This document shows, one piece after another, positions 7,713-16,941 of a DNA stretch of 64,000 nucleotides. The notes beneath the pieces were generated by a model. It ran no database searches. It saw only the letters and a list, made by a program, of their open reading frames with translations, and was not told the origin of the DNA. Position 1 is the first letter of the stretch. Every line of letters begins with the position of its first letter. The translations under genes and the position numbers were made by a program. This DNA comes from Caryophanon tenue (GTDB taxonomy: Bacteria; Bacillota; Bacilli; Bacillales_A; Planococcaceae), in assembly GCF_001700315.1 (NCBI RefSeq), contig NZ_MASJ01000002.1, positions 62,001 to 126,000 on the forward strand, read 5' to 3'.

Positions 7713-7724
7713 TATCAGAAATAT
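7710..7724. promoter_or_regulatory. CodY-box-like sequence
   Basis: AATTATCAGAAATAT matches the CodY motif AATTTTCWGAAAATT at 12 of 15 positions. It overlaps the end of the -10 box and the expected transcription start, a repressing position. CodY responds to isoleucine, leucine and valine, which fits the transporter downstream. Confidence 0.55.
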
Positions 7725-7760
7725 CTAATATTTTTAAAAAATTGTAAAGGGGAGTTTTGG

Positions 7761-8960
7761 ATGGGGAATATGCGTTATACAAAAAAGTTTGGTTCATTAG
7801 CGTTAGTAGGGGTGCTAGCGACATCTGTATTAGCAGCTTGTAATGAAGATGGTGGAGATAGCGGCGGCAGTTCAGATGCAGACACAATTAAAATTGGAGC
7901 CAATTTAGAACTTTCAGGAGCAGTAGCGTCATATGGCTCATCAATTTTAGATGGTGCAGAGCTAGCCATTAAAGAAATTAATGAAAATGGCGGTATTGAT
8001 GGGAAGGAAATTGAGTTAATTTCAGCTGACAATAAGTCTGAAAACGCAGAAGCAACAAATGCAGCGCTTAAGTTAATTGAACAAGATGAAGTTGTAGCGA
8101 TGATTGCACCTGCAACATCAGGAAATACAGTAGCGACAGTGCAGTTAGCAAATGAAAATAAAATCCCGATTGTGACAGCATCAGGTACAGCGCCGAACAT
8201 TACTGTAAATGAAGATGGTTCGGTGAATGAGTATGCATTCCGTACATGTTTCATTGACCCATTCCAAGGGACGGTAGCGGCGAACTTTGCGGCGAATGAG
8301 CTAAGTGCGAAAAACGTAGCGATTTTTGCGGATAATGCATCAGACTATGCAAAAGGCTTAGCGGCTTCATTCAAAGAGCAAATTGAAGCGAATGGTGGCA
8401 CAGTTGTTGGAGAAGAAGCCTATGTTGCGAAAGACACAGACTTCCGTACACAGCTGACGAATTTAAAAGGTGAGAATCCAGACTTCATCTTTATTCCAGG
8501 TTATTACGAAGAAGTTGGTTTAATCGTGAAGCAGGCGCGTGAATTAGGTATTGATGTACCACTAATGGGTGCAGATGGCTGGGATTCGCCAACACTCATT
8601 GATTTAGCCGGTGGTGAGGCGCTAAACAACACATTTATTACGAACCACTATTCATCAGGTGACCCAGATGAAAAAATTCAAAAATTCGTAGAGGCGTTTA
8701 AAGCAGATAATGGTGACACAGCACCGAATGCCTTTAACGCATTAGGTTACGATACGGTGTACTATTTAGCGGATGCGATTGACCGTGCAGATAGCTTAGA
8801 TGGTGAAGCGATTAAGGATGCATTAGCTGCAACAGAGAATTTATCACTTGTAACGGGTACTTTCACTGTAGATGACGAGCATAATCCTGTAAAATCAGCG
8901 ACAGTTTTAGAATTTGTTGACGGTAGCCAAGTGTTTAACTCAAAAATTGATCCAGAGTAA
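7761..8960 (+). CDS. Branched-chain amino acid ABC transporter, substrate-binding lipoprotein (LivJ/LivK type)
   Basis: The 399-residue precursor has a lipoprotein signal ending VLAAC (lipid Cys26) and a Gly/Ser/Asp-rich linker. A periplasmic-binding-protein type I fold begins IKIGANLELSGAVASYGSS, the canonical Leu/Ile/Val-binding protein start, and GADGWDSPTL and FNALGYDTVYYLADAI follow. It would capture amino acids outside the cell and hand them to the LivHM permease encoded next. ATG 7761 follows AAAGGGGAG at good distance. A weak terminator-like hairpin before livH probably sets the excess of binding protein over permease. The exact ligand cannot be read from sequence. Confidence 0.9.
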   Translation: MGNMRYTKKFGSLALVGVLATSVLAACNEDGGDSGGSSDADTIKIGANLELSGAVASYGSSILDGAELAIKEINENGGIDGKEIELISADNKSENAEATNAALKLIEQDEVVAMIAPATSGNTVATVQLANENKIPIVTASGTAPNITVNEDGSVNEYAFRTCFIDPFQGTVAANFAANELSAKNVAIFADNASDYAKGLAASFKEQIEANGGTVVGEEAYVAKDTDFRTQLTNLKGENPDFIFIPGYYEEVGLIVKQARELGIDVPLMGADGWDSPTLIDLAGGEALNNTFITNHYSSGDPDEKIQKFVEAFKADNGDTAPNAFNALGYDTVYYLADAIDRADSLDGEAIKDALAATENLSLVTGTFTVDDEHNPVKSATVLEFVDGSQVFNSKIDPE

Positions 8961-9010
8961 CGGTCTTTTACAAGTGGATAAGAGGCTACTTATAGGATGA
9001 TTTCTATGAG

Positions 9011-9046
9011 AAGGGAAGGCTGAAATTTTTAGCCCTCCTTTTTTTA
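9011..9046 (+). terminator. Leaky terminator-like hairpin between binding protein and permease genes
   Basis: AAGGGAAGGCT pairs imperfectly with AGCCCTCCTT, followed by a T-run. Such partial terminators are common after binding-protein genes. Confidence 0.55.
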
Positions 9047-9088
9047 TATGGTGAATATTTATGAATTGCTCGTAAAGGAGTGAGGCAC

Positions 9089-9964
9089 ATGGAGTGGCTT
9101 CAACAGCTAGTAAACGGAATTTCGATTGGAAGTATTTATGCGCTTATCGCACTAGGTTATACGATGGTATACGGCATTATTAAATTAATTAACTTCGCGC
9201 ATGGCGATGTCTTTATGATTGGCGCATTTATTGGATTTTGGTCGATTTCTCATTGGAATTTAGGGTTCTTTTCAGCACTTTTATTATCGATGATTGTTTG
9301 TGCATTAATTGGTGTCATCATTGAACGTGTCGCTTATAAGCGCTTACGAAATGCTACGCGTATTGCGGCGCTTATTACCGCAATCGGTGTGTCATTGCTA
9401 ATTGAATATACAATGATTTTCTTCCGAGGGGCACAGTCAGCTGTTTACCCATCGACAATTGAAAATAGGGCGATTGATGTATTCGGTGCACAAATTAGCT
9501 CACTCTCATTATTAATTTTAGGTGTCTCTGTAGCATTGATGTTACTACTTCAATTTATCGTGCATAAAACGAAAATTGGGAAAGCCATGCGCGCGGTATC
9601 ACATGATGCAGAAGCGGCAAAATTAATGGGGATTAACGTTGATAATACGATTTCTGCGACATTTGCCATTGGGTCGGCATTAGCAGGGGCAGCCGGTGTT
9701 ATTTTTGGTGTGTACTATACAAAGATTGACCCATTAATGGGGATGATTCCAGGGATTAAAGCATTTATCGCCGCAGTACTTGGTGGGATTGGTAGCATTC
9801 CAGGTGCGATGGTAGGCGGTATGCTTTTAGGTGTCGTTGAAACATTTGTTAGTGCGATGGGCTTCTCGTCATGGCGTGATGCAGCCGCATTTTTAATTTT
9901 AATCGTTATTTTAATCTTTAAACCATCAGGGCTATTTGGCAAAAATACCCGCGAGAAAGTGTAG
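9089..9964 (+). CDS. livH: Branched-chain amino acid ABC permease LivH
   Basis: A 291-residue membrane protein with about eight hydrophobic segments. The family signature is clear at the start (NGISIGSIYALIALGYTMVY, then INFAHGD) and in the cytoplasmic ATPase-contact loop (GKAMRAVSHDAEAAKLMGIN). It forms half of the LivHM channel. ATG 9089 is chosen over the in-frame GTG 9080 because that GTG overlaps the ribosome-binding site AAAGGAG. It is the second gene of a five-gene operon, followed by livM after 11 bases. Confidence 0.9.
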   Translation: MEWLQQLVNGISIGSIYALIALGYTMVYGIIKLINFAHGDVFMIGAFIGFWSISHWNLGFFSALLLSMIVCALIGVIIERVAYKRLRNATRIAALITAIGVSLLIEYTMIFFRGAQSAVYPSTIENRAIDVFGAQISSLSLLILGVSVALMLLLQFIVHKTKIGKAMRAVSHDAEAAKLMGINVDNTISATFAIGSALAGAAGVIFGVYYTKIDPLMGMIPGIKAFIAAVLGGIGSIPGAMVGGMLLGVVETFVSAMGFSSWRDAAAFLILIVILIFKPSGLFGKNTREKV

Positions 9965-9975
9965 GTGGATGCGCG

Positions 9976-10914
9976 ATGAAAAAATCAAAAGCTTTTTGGG
10001 CATATTTACTGATTGGTATCATCATTTACGCTATCGTGCAATTTGCTATGTCGAGTGGCATGATTGGTTCGTACTATAGCAATATGTTAATTACGATGTG
10101 TATTAATGTCATGCTAGCAGTCAGTTTGCATATTATTATCGGGATTACAGGACAGTTTTCGATAGGGCATGCCGGCTTTATGGCAGTTGGTGCATATGTA
10201 TCAGCAATTTTTACAATGAAATTAGAATTACCATTTATTGCAGCAATTGTTGCCGCAGGGATTATTGCACTGCTTGCGGGATTATTAATCGGGATTCCAA
10301 CGCTACGCTTAAAAGGCGATTATTTAGCGATTGCAACACTCGGCTTTGCTGAAATTATTCGAATCGTTATTTTAAATGTCGATTATGTTGGCGGCGCAGC
10401 TGGTATGACGGTCATGCGTGAAACAACATGGTCATATGCATTTTTTGCGATGCTCTTAACAATCATCGTCATTTCAAACTATACGAAATCACGTCATGGT
10501 CGGGCATGTATTGCAATCCGTGAAGACGAAATTGCCGCGGACGCGATGGGCATCAACACGACGTATTATAAAGTTGTCGCATTTGGGATTGGTGCATTTT
10601 TCGCCGGAATTGCAGGTGCCATCTTTGCACATAACTTTTATATCATTCAGCCAGGGACATTTGGCTTCTTAAAGTCATTTGATATTTTAATTTACGTTGT
10701 ACTTGGTGGCTTAGGTAGCTTATCAGGTTCAGTGTTGGCTGCGGTATTACTAACAGCTGTCTCTACGTATTTAGCAGAGTTCCCAGAAACACGTATGATT
10801 ATTTACAGCTTAGTGCTTATTTTAGTAATGCTTTATCGTCCAACTGGTTTACTTGGGACAAAAGAGATTACAGATATCTTTAAGTTTGGCAAAAAGGGAG
10901 GGAAGAACGTATGA
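9976..10914 (+). CDS. livM: Branched-chain amino acid ABC permease LivM
   Basis: A 312-residue permease with eight or more TM segments, the LivM features IIGITGQFSIGHAGFMAVGA and LKGDYLAIATLGFAEIIR, and the ATPase coupling loop SRHGRACIAIREDEIAADAM. It pairs with LivH to form the transmembrane pore. Its stop overlaps the livG start by four bases (ATGA), which indicates translational coupling. Confidence 0.9.
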   Translation: MKKSKAFWAYLLIGIIIYAIVQFAMSSGMIGSYYSNMLITMCINVMLAVSLHIIIGITGQFSIGHAGFMAVGAYVSAIFTMKLELPFIAAIVAAGIIALLAGLLIGIPTLRLKGDYLAIATLGFAEIIRIVILNVDYVGGAAGMTVMRETTWSYAFFAMLLTIIVISNYTKSRHGRACIAIREDEIAADAMGINTTYYKVVAFGIGAFFAGIAGAIFAHNFYIIQPGTFGFLKSFDILIYVVLGGLGSLSGSVLAAVLLTAVSTYLAEFPETRMIIYSLVLILVMLYRPTGLLGTKEITDIFKFGKKGGKNV

Positions 10915-11702
10915 CGAACCTTTTGTTAAACGTTGAAAATTTAGGTATTCAATTTGGAGGATTAAAGGCGGTACAACAAGTCAATATGCATTTAAATCAA
11001 GGAGAGCTTGTCGGCTTAATCGGCCCAAACGGTGCAGGGAAAACGACGACCTTCAATATGTTAACGGGAGTTTACGCACCGACAGAGGGTGTTATTACGT
11101 TTCAGGGAAAAAAGCTTAACGGACTCGACCCGTACAAAGTAACGCAAAGTGGCATTAGCCGTACATTCCAAAATATCCGTTTATTTAAAGAGTTATCGGT
11201 ACTTGATAATGTAAAAGTTGCGAACCATTCCTTAGCAAAGCATGGCATTATGGCATCTATTTTCCGCTTGCCCAATTTTTTCACAGGTGAGCAAACGATG
11301 ACGGAGGAATCAGAAGCTTTTTTAAAGATATTTGGCTTGGATAAATATAAATATGAGCTAGCCAAAAATTTACCATATGGCATGCAGCGTCGTTTAGAAA
11401 TTGCCCGTGCGCTTGCAGCGAAGCCACGTATTTTATTGCTAGATGAACCAGCGGCAGGGATGAACCCACAGGAAACACATGATTTAATGGAGTTAATTGC
11501 ATTTATTCGGAAAGAATTTGATTTAACGATTTTATTAATTGAGCATGATATGAGTCTGGTTATGGGGATTTGTGAACGAATTTATGTGCTCGACCACGGG
11601 CAGCTTATTGCGGACGGAACGCCTATTGAAATCCGTAACAATCCAAAAGTAATTGAAGCGTATTTAGGAGAGGAGGTTGCAGAGAATGTTACAAGTGAAT
11701 AA
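10911..11702 (+). CDS. livG: Branched-chain amino acid ABC ATPase LivG
   Basis: This 263-residue nucleotide-binding subunit has Walker A GPNGAGKTT, the LivG feature GISRTFQNIRLFKELSVLDN, a degenerate signature MQRRLEIARAL with no LSGG, as is usual in LivG, and Walker B ILLLDEPAAGMNP. It energises uptake together with LivF. The start ATG overlaps the livM stop, and its 3' end overlaps the start of livF by 17 bases. Confidence 0.9.
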   Translation: MTNLLLNVENLGIQFGGLKAVQQVNMHLNQGELVGLIGPNGAGKTTTFNMLTGVYAPTEGVITFQGKKLNGLDPYKVTQSGISRTFQNIRLFKELSVLDNVKVANHSLAKHGIMASIFRLPNFFTGEQTMTEESEAFLKIFGLDKYKYELAKNLPYGMQRRLEIARALAAKPRILLLDEPAAGMNPQETHDLMELIAFIRKEFDLTILLIEHDMSLVMGICERIYVLDHGQLIADGTPIEIRNNPKVIEAYLGEEVAENVTSE

Positions 11703-12393
11703 TATTGATGTGTTTTACGGTAATATTCAGGCACTCCACGGTGTATCGCTAGAAGTTCATGAAGGAGAAATTGTGACGTTAATCGGTGCAAATGGTGCAG
11801 GGAAATCGACACTATTAAAAACCTTATCAGGATTACTCAAGCCAAAGTCTGGCGACGTCATGTATTTGGGCAATAAAATTAGTGGAAAGCCGGCGCAAAC
11901 GATTGTAAAGGCAGGCATGTCACATGTACCAGAAGGGCGTCGCGTATTCGCGAACTTAACGGTAGAAGAAAATTTAGATTTAGGTGCTTATTTACGGAAA
12001 GATAAGGACGGCATTGCAAAAGATTTAGACCATGTGTATGAGTTATTCCCACGCTTACTAGAACGTAAAAAGCAGTTGTCGGGTACATTATCGGGTGGTG
12101 AGCAGCAAATGCTCGCAATGGGACGAGCGCTTATGGCAAAGCCTAAATTGATTTTAATGGATGAACCGTCTATGGGCTTAGCGCCGTTAATGGTAAAAGC
12201 GATTTTTGAAATTATTAAGATGGTCAATGCAGAAGGCACAACGGTTTTATTAGTCGAGCAAAATGCGCACATGGCACTATCCGTTGCCCACCGCGCATAC
12301 GTGCTTGAAACCGGAAAAATCGTATTAGCAGGCTCCGCAAAAGAGTTGAAGGAAAGTGATGAAGTACGCGCCGCTTATTTAGGTGGCTTGTAA
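11686..12393 (+). CDS. livF: Branched-chain amino acid ABC ATPase LivF
   Basis: A 235-residue ATPase with Walker A GANGAGKSTLLKT, signature LSGGEQQMLAMGRALM and Walker B LILMDEPSMGLAP, the standard LivF sequence. ATG 11686 is used because AGGAGG (11671-11676) is 9 bases upstream; the in-frame TTG 11677 abuts that site. It is the last gene of the operon. The DnaA-box cluster and a terminator follow. Confidence 0.9.
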   Translation: MLQVNNIDVFYGNIQALHGVSLEVHEGEIVTLIGANGAGKSTLLKTLSGLLKPKSGDVMYLGNKISGKPAQTIVKAGMSHVPEGRRVFANLTVEENLDLGAYLRKDKDGIAKDLDHVYELFPRLLERKKQLSGTLSGGEQQMLAMGRALMAKPKLILMDEPSMGLAPLMVKAIFEIIKMVNAEGTTVLLVEQNAHMALSVAHRAYVLETGKIVLAGSAKELKESDEVRAAYLGGL

Positions 12394-12409
12394 ACGACTT
12401 GTCTAAATC

Positions 12410-12452
12410 TGTGGATAACATTTTGTGGTGTAAGTTATACACATGTGGATAA
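12410..12452. other. Cluster of three DnaA boxes outside the origin
   Basis: TGTGGATAA (12410-12418) and TGTGGATAA (12444-12452) are perfect complements of the DnaA box TTATCCACA. TTATACACA (12435-12443) is a one-mismatch box abutting the third, giving an 18-bp inverted pair. No replication gene is nearby, so this looks like a regulatory or titration cluster. Confidence 0.75.
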
Positions 12453-12465
12453 CTAATAAATAACG

Positions 12466-12503
12466 AAAGAGGTGTCGGAGAAATTTTCCCCGACGCCTCT
12501 TTT
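12466..12503. terminator. Bidirectional terminator between livF and the pseudouridine synthase gene
   Basis: AAAGAGGTGTCGGAGAAA pairs with TTTCCCCGACGCCTCTTT with few mismatches. A T-run follows on the plus strand. Confidence 0.8.
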
Positions 12504-13203
12504 AGTTTTGTTTATAGTTTAGTAGTTGGAATAGTTCATTGCGCTCTTTATCTGTTAGGTCACGCCATTGCCCTACTTTTAAATTCCCTAGCTGGATATT
12601 CATAATACGAATACGTTGTAGACGCTTTACATTGTATCCACATGCTGAACACATGCGACGAATTTGACGGTTTAATCCTTGTTCTAAAATGATACGGAAT
12701 ACGTTTGATGAAATTTTTTCAACTTTACATGGCAGGGTAGTCGTATCTAAAATTTCTACGCCACTGCTCATTTTGTTTAAGAAAGCTTCATCAATTGGTT
12801 TATCCACTTGTACGATATATTCTTTTTCGTGATGGTTTTCAGCACGTAAAATTTCGTTGACGATATCCCCGTCGTTCGTTAATAATAGTAAGCCTTCAGA
12901 GTCTTTGTCTAAACGCCCGATATGGAAAATACGTAATGGGTGATTAACGAAATCGACAACATTCCCTTTAATATGCTGTTCGGTTGTGCTTGTAATGCCG
13001 ACTGGTTTATTCAGTGCGATATACACAAGTTGTTGCTCGCGCGTAACGATATTGCCATCGACACGTACAACGTCGCCATCTTCCACTTTACTTCCTAATG
13101 TCGCAAGCTCGTCATTAATCGTAATACGACCTGCTTCAATCCAAGCGTCCGCACCGCGACGTGACACGACACCTGTTTCTGCTAAATATTTATTAATACG
13201 CAT
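12502..13203 (-). CDS. 23S rRNA pseudouridine synthase, RluF-like (RsuA family)
   Basis: The 233-residue protein has an N-terminal S4 RNA-binding domain (MRINKYLAETGVVSRRGADA) and a catalytic domain with the active-site Asp99 in GRLDKDSEGLLLL, plus GLNRQIRRMC near the C-terminus, typical of RsuA/RluF enzymes. RluF modifies U2604 of 23S rRNA (E. coli numbering). Assignment to RluF rather than RluB or RsuA rests on general appearance and is less certain than the family. It is monocistronic, facing the liv operon. Confidence 0.85.
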   Translation of the reverse strand: MRINKYLAETGVVSRRGADAWIEAGRITINDELATLGSKVEDGDVVRVDGNIVTREQQLVYIALNKPVGITSTTEQHIKGNVVDFVNHPLRIFHIGRLDKDSEGLLLLTNDGDIVNEILRAENHHEKEYIVQVDKPIDEAFLNKMSSGVEILDTTTLPCKVEKISSNVFRIILEQGLNRQIRRMCSACGYNVKRLQRIRIMNIQLGNLKVGQWRDLTDKERNELFQLLNYKQN

Positions 13204-13453
13204 ATATTATTTCACCTAATCATTTAAATTTTTCTTTAGTATAACGCAAATGTACGTGAGATGCTTGAAATCATATGATATTTTATAATTGGATTTCATG
13301 TAAGGATTTTAATTACTATTTCTCTATATTGTTTTGTAAATTCTCTAAAAATACAGGATGCTGTTAGTTGAATAAAAAATAGAAGTGTGTGAAAATGTTG
13401 TTAAATATGTCTATACTGCATATTAAACAATGAATCAAAGGGGAGATACTTCA

Positions 13454-14974
13454 ATGACATATGCATTTCCAAACACAGAAGGTTCGATTGTTCAATTTAA
13501 AGAGCGTTATGAAAACTATATTAACGGTGAGTGGGTAGCACCAATTAAAGGGCAATATTTTGATAATATTACGCCGGTTACAGGTAAGGTGTTTACACAA
13601 GTCGCACGCTCAACAGCAGAGGATATTGAAGCGGCATTAGATGCAGCACACGCAGCGAAAGGTGAATGGGGTACAACATCAGTTGCGGTACGTGCGAATA
13701 TTTTAAATAAAATTGCTGATCGTATGGAAGAAAATTTAGAAAAAATTGCGGTTGCTGAAACATGGGATAACGGGAAGCCTGTACGTGAAACATTAAATGC
13801 GGATTTACCATTAGCCATTGACCATTTCCGTTATTTTGCAGGGGCGATTCGTGCACAGGAAGGTTCACTTAGTCAAATCGATAACAACACAGTGGCGTAT
13901 CATTTCCATGAACCAATTGGCGTTGTCGGTCAAATTATTCCGTGGAACTTCCCACTATTAATGGCAGTTTGGAAGCTAGCGCCAGCACTTGCAGCAGGAA
14001 ACTGTGTCGTATTAAAACCGGCTGAGCAAACACCAGCTTCGATTTTATTCTTAATGGAAATCATCGGTGACTTATTACCACCAGGCGTTGTCAATATCGT
14101 CAACGGCTTCGGTTTAGAGGCAGGAAAACCACTTGCATCAAACCCACGTATCGGTAAAATTGCATTCACAGGTGAAACAACGACAGGGCGTTTAATTATG
14201 CAATACGCATCGCAAAACTTAATTCCGGTGACGTTAGAGCTTGGCGGAAAATCACCGAATATTTTCTTTGAAGATATTATGAATGAAGACGATGCATTTT
14301 TAGATAAGGCGGTAGAAGGCTTCGTATTATTCGCATTAAACCAAGGGGAAGTTTGTACATGTCCGTCACGTGCCCTAGTACAAGAGTCCATTTATGATGC
14401 GTTTATGGAGCGCGTGTTAAAACGTGTAGAAGCGATTAAGCAAGGCAATCCATTAGACCCTGAAACAATGATTGGGGCACAAGCTTCGAGCGAACAGCTT
14501 GAAAAAATCTTGTCGTACTTAGACATCGGTAAGCAAGAAGGTGCTGAGTTACTGGCAGGTGGTGACCGCAACGTATTAGACGGTGAATTAGCGGATGGTT
14601 ACTACGTGAAGCCAACTGTATTTAAAGGCAATAATAAAATGCGTATTTTCCAAGAAGAAATTTTCGGACCAGTTGTATCGGTAACGACATTCAAAACAAA
14701 AGAAGAAGCGCTTGAGATTGCGAATGATACATTATACGGTTTAGGTTCAGGTATTTGGACGCGCGATATGAATACAGCATACCGCTTCGGACGTGGTATT
14801 CAAGCAGGGCGTGTCTGGACAAACTGTTACCATCAATATCCTGCACATGCAGCATTCGGTGGTTACAAAATGTCAGGTATCGGACGCGAAAACCATTTAA
14901 TGATGCTAGCGCATTACCAACAAACGAAAAACTTACTTGTGAGCTACGATGAAAATAAATTAGGCTTCTTCTAA
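13454..14974 (+). CDS. NAD-dependent aldehyde dehydrogenase (acetaldehyde dehydrogenase type)
   Basis: A 506-residue ALDH. Oxyanion Asn165 (PWNF), general-base Glu262 (ELGGKSPN) and catalytic Cys301 (GEVC) are present, and Cys303 two residues on is typical of the AldB/ExaC/AcoD branch acting on short aldehydes such as acetaldehyde. The enzyme oxidises aldehyde to acid in the cytoplasm. ATG 13454 follows AAAGGGGAG; an earlier in-frame ATG 13430 has no ribosome-binding site. The DUF779 gene follows within 20 bases, a fixed partnership for this ALDH branch. A TATACT at 13412-13417 may be the -10 box; no good -35 is seen. Confidence 0.9.
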   Translation: MTYAFPNTEGSIVQFKERYENYINGEWVAPIKGQYFDNITPVTGKVFTQVARSTAEDIEAALDAAHAAKGEWGTTSVAVRANILNKIADRMEENLEKIAVAETWDNGKPVRETLNADLPLAIDHFRYFAGAIRAQEGSLSQIDNNTVAYHFHEPIGVVGQIIPWNFPLLMAVWKLAPALAAGNCVVLKPAEQTPASILFLMEIIGDLLPPGVVNIVNGFGLEAGKPLASNPRIGKIAFTGETTTGRLIMQYASQNLIPVTLELGGKSPNIFFEDIMNEDDAFLDKAVEGFVLFALNQGEVCTCPSRALVQESIYDAFMERVLKRVEAIKQGNPLDPETMIGAQASSEQLEKILSYLDIGKQEGAELLAGGDRNVLDGELADGYYVKPTVFKGNNKMRIFQEEIFGPVVSVTTFKTKEEALEIANDTLYGLGSGIWTRDMNTAYRFGRGIQAGRVWTNCYHQYPAHAAFGGYKMSGIGRENHLMMLAHYQQTKNLLVSYDENKLGFF

Positions 14975-14993
14975 AGAGGAAGGAGGTGCTAGT

Positions 14994-15350
14994 ATGACAG
15001 CACGTGTTCAGGCAACAGAGGAGGCACTAGCACTCATTAAACAGTTACAACAGAAGCACGGAGATATTATGTTTCATCAGTCAGGTGGTTGCTGTGATGG
15101 TTCGTCGCCGATGTGCTATGAAGCAGGAGACTTATTTTTAGGTGACCAAGATGTCTTACTTGGTGAAATTGGTGGTGCGCCATTTTATATGCACAAAAAT
15201 CAATTTGATTATTGGAAGCATACGCAACTCATTATTGATGTCGTCGATGGACGTGGTGGTATGTTTTCATTAGAAGGTGTTGAAGGGAAACGTTTTTTAA
15301 CACGTTCACGAGCGTTCACACCGGAGGAATTAGCGAGCTTACATTTATAA
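14994..15350 (+). CDS. DUF779 protein, partner of aldehyde dehydrogenase
   Basis: This 118-residue protein carries the DUF779 signature HQSGGCCDGSSPMC, with cysteines 33, 34 and 41, followed by GDLFLGDQDVLLGEIGG. The family is nearly always encoded next to AldB/ExaC-type acetaldehyde dehydrogenases, as here, but its biochemical role is unsettled; the cysteine cluster suggests metal or redox chemistry. AGGAGG lies 7 bases before the ATG. A terminator follows immediately. Confidence 0.85.
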   Translation: MTARVQATEEALALIKQLQQKHGDIMFHQSGGCCDGSSPMCYEAGDLFLGDQDVLLGEIGGAPFYMHKNQFDYWKHTQLIIDVVDGRGGMFSLEGVEGKRFLTRSRAFTPEELASLHL

Positions 15351-15355
15351 AATTT

Positions 15356-15391
15356 GGTGCTGAGACGAATTGTTTCAGCACCTTTTTCTTT
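15356..15391 (+). terminator. Terminator after the ALDH-DUF779 operon
   Basis: GGTGCTGA pairs with TCAGCACC, followed by TTTTTCTTT. Confidence 0.75.
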
Positions 15392-15434
15392 GTGTAAAAG
15401 GCGTATAATGGGTATAGAACTAACGGAGGTGGCT

Positions 15435-16865
15435 ATGTTGAAAGAAACAAAATTATGGATAAATGGTCAGTGGGAACAAACTGAAAATACGTATGAGTTA
15501 TCTTCACCGTACACAGGAAAGGTAATTGCGAAAGTTGCCAAAGCGAATGTGCATGACGTTGAACGAGCAATTGAAGGTGCTCATACCGCATTTACATCAT
15601 TCCGCAAAACATCTGCATATGAGCGTGCAGAAATTTTATATCGTGTTGTCGACATTATGCGCGCTCGTCGCGAGGAGCTCGCGCATATTTTAGCGGACGA
15701 AGCGGCAAAGCCTCTAAAAGCGGGGCTTGGAGAAATTGATCGTACGATTGCAACGTATCAGTTTTCAGCAGAGGAAGCGAAGCGCGCACATGGTGAGGTT
15801 ATACCAATGGACGTAGCACCGGGAACGCAAGACCGTATCGGTTATACAAAGCGTATTCCGTTAGGTGTAGTGAGTGCTATCACACCTTTTAACTTTCCAT
15901 TCAATTTAGTAGCGCATAAATTAGGGCCGGCATTTGCAGTTGGCAATACCGTTGTACTAAAGCCTGCAACGCAAACACCGCTAAGTGCCCTAATAATGGC
16001 AGACATTTTTAAGGAAGCAGGCTTACCAGACGGTTGTCTGCAAATTGTCACAGGGTCGGGTGGCGAGTTATCGGACACACTTGTTACGCATAAACACGTG
16101 AAGAAAGTGACATTCACAGGCTCTGGCAAAGTCGGTCTAGGCATTAAAGCAAAAGTCGGCTTACGTAAAATTACGCTAGAACTTGGTTCGAACGCGGCAC
16201 TTATTGTTGAGCCATCGACACCGTTAGATGACATTATTGACCGCGCTGTAAATGGTGCATTCAACTTTGCAGGACAAGTATGTATTTCGTTACAACGTAT
16301 TTATGTTCATCGCTCCATTGTCGATGCCTTTACAGAAAAGTTTGTCGCGGCAACAAATCGTTTAACGCTTGGTGACCCGTTCGATGAAAATACCGATGTT
16401 AGTGCGATGATTCACCCAGACGAGGTATCACGTATTCAACAGTGGATTGACGATGCTACAGCACAAGGAGCAACAGTCGCAACAGGTGGCGAGTTTACCG
16501 AACGAACATTATCACCGACTGTTATGACGAATGTGACGCAATCGATGCGCATCGTGTGTGAAGAAACATTTGCACCAATCGTTTCGATTATGGCGTACGA
16601 CACGTTAGACGAAGCCATTGCGCTTGTAAATGAATCTGATTTAGGCTTAAATGCGGGGATCTATACAAATGTGTTAACAGATGCATTAAAAGCGGCAGAT
16701 GAAATCGAAGCCGGTGCGGTCATTATTAACGATATTCCAACATTCCGCGTTGACCATATGCCATACGGTGGCGTGAAAAATAGCGGTTACGGTAGAGAAG
16801 GTATTCAATATGCGATTGAAGAAATGACTGATTTAAAATTTATTACGATGAAAAAATCGTTTTAA
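15435..16865 (+). CDS. Aldehyde dehydrogenase family protein (second copy)
   Basis: The 476-residue enzyme has Asn153 (PFNF), Glu249 (ELGSNAALIV) and Cys283 (GQVCISLQR), so it should be catalytically competent. The GSN after the general base, in place of GGK, and the TFTGSGKVG motif place it in the lactaldehyde/succinate-semialdehyde-like part of the superfamily, well apart from the upstream ALDH. The substrate is not known. ATG 15435 is set by CGGAGG 8 bases upstream; the frame is open for 27 codons before it, through the preceding terminator, and is not translated. Confidence 0.88.
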   Translation: MLKETKLWINGQWEQTENTYELSSPYTGKVIAKVAKANVHDVERAIEGAHTAFTSFRKTSAYERAEILYRVVDIMRARREELAHILADEAAKPLKAGLGEIDRTIATYQFSAEEAKRAHGEVIPMDVAPGTQDRIGYTKRIPLGVVSAITPFNFPFNLVAHKLGPAFAVGNTVVLKPATQTPLSALIMADIFKEAGLPDGCLQIVTGSGGELSDTLVTHKHVKKVTFTGSGKVGLGIKAKVGLRKITLELGSNAALIVEPSTPLDDIIDRAVNGAFNFAGQVCISLQRIYVHRSIVDAFTEKFVAATNRLTLGDPFDENTDVSAMIHPDEVSRIQQWIDDATAQGATVATGGEFTERTLSPTVMTNVTQSMRIVCEETFAPIVSIMAYDTLDEAIALVNESDLGLNAGIYTNVLTDALKAADEIEAGAVIINDIPTFRVDHMPYGGVKNSGYGREGIQYAIEEMTDLKFITMKKSF

Positions 16866-16941
16866 ATGCGTTTTCACAACCGCTATAGAAGGAATGTGCT
16901 ACACTACGAGAAGATTATTTTTCAGTAAGGAGTGTGCACCG

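Noticed and set aside
7775-8254. Long antisense open frame over the substrate-binding protein gene
   Set aside because: It is one of many frames mirrored from biased codons; there is no ribosome-binding site and composition is Ser/Ala/Pro-rich without domains.
15354-15434. 27-residue N-terminal extension of the second aldehyde dehydrogenase
   Set aside because: It would start inside the terminator of the upstream operon. CGGAGG before ATG 15435 and the family length support the short form.
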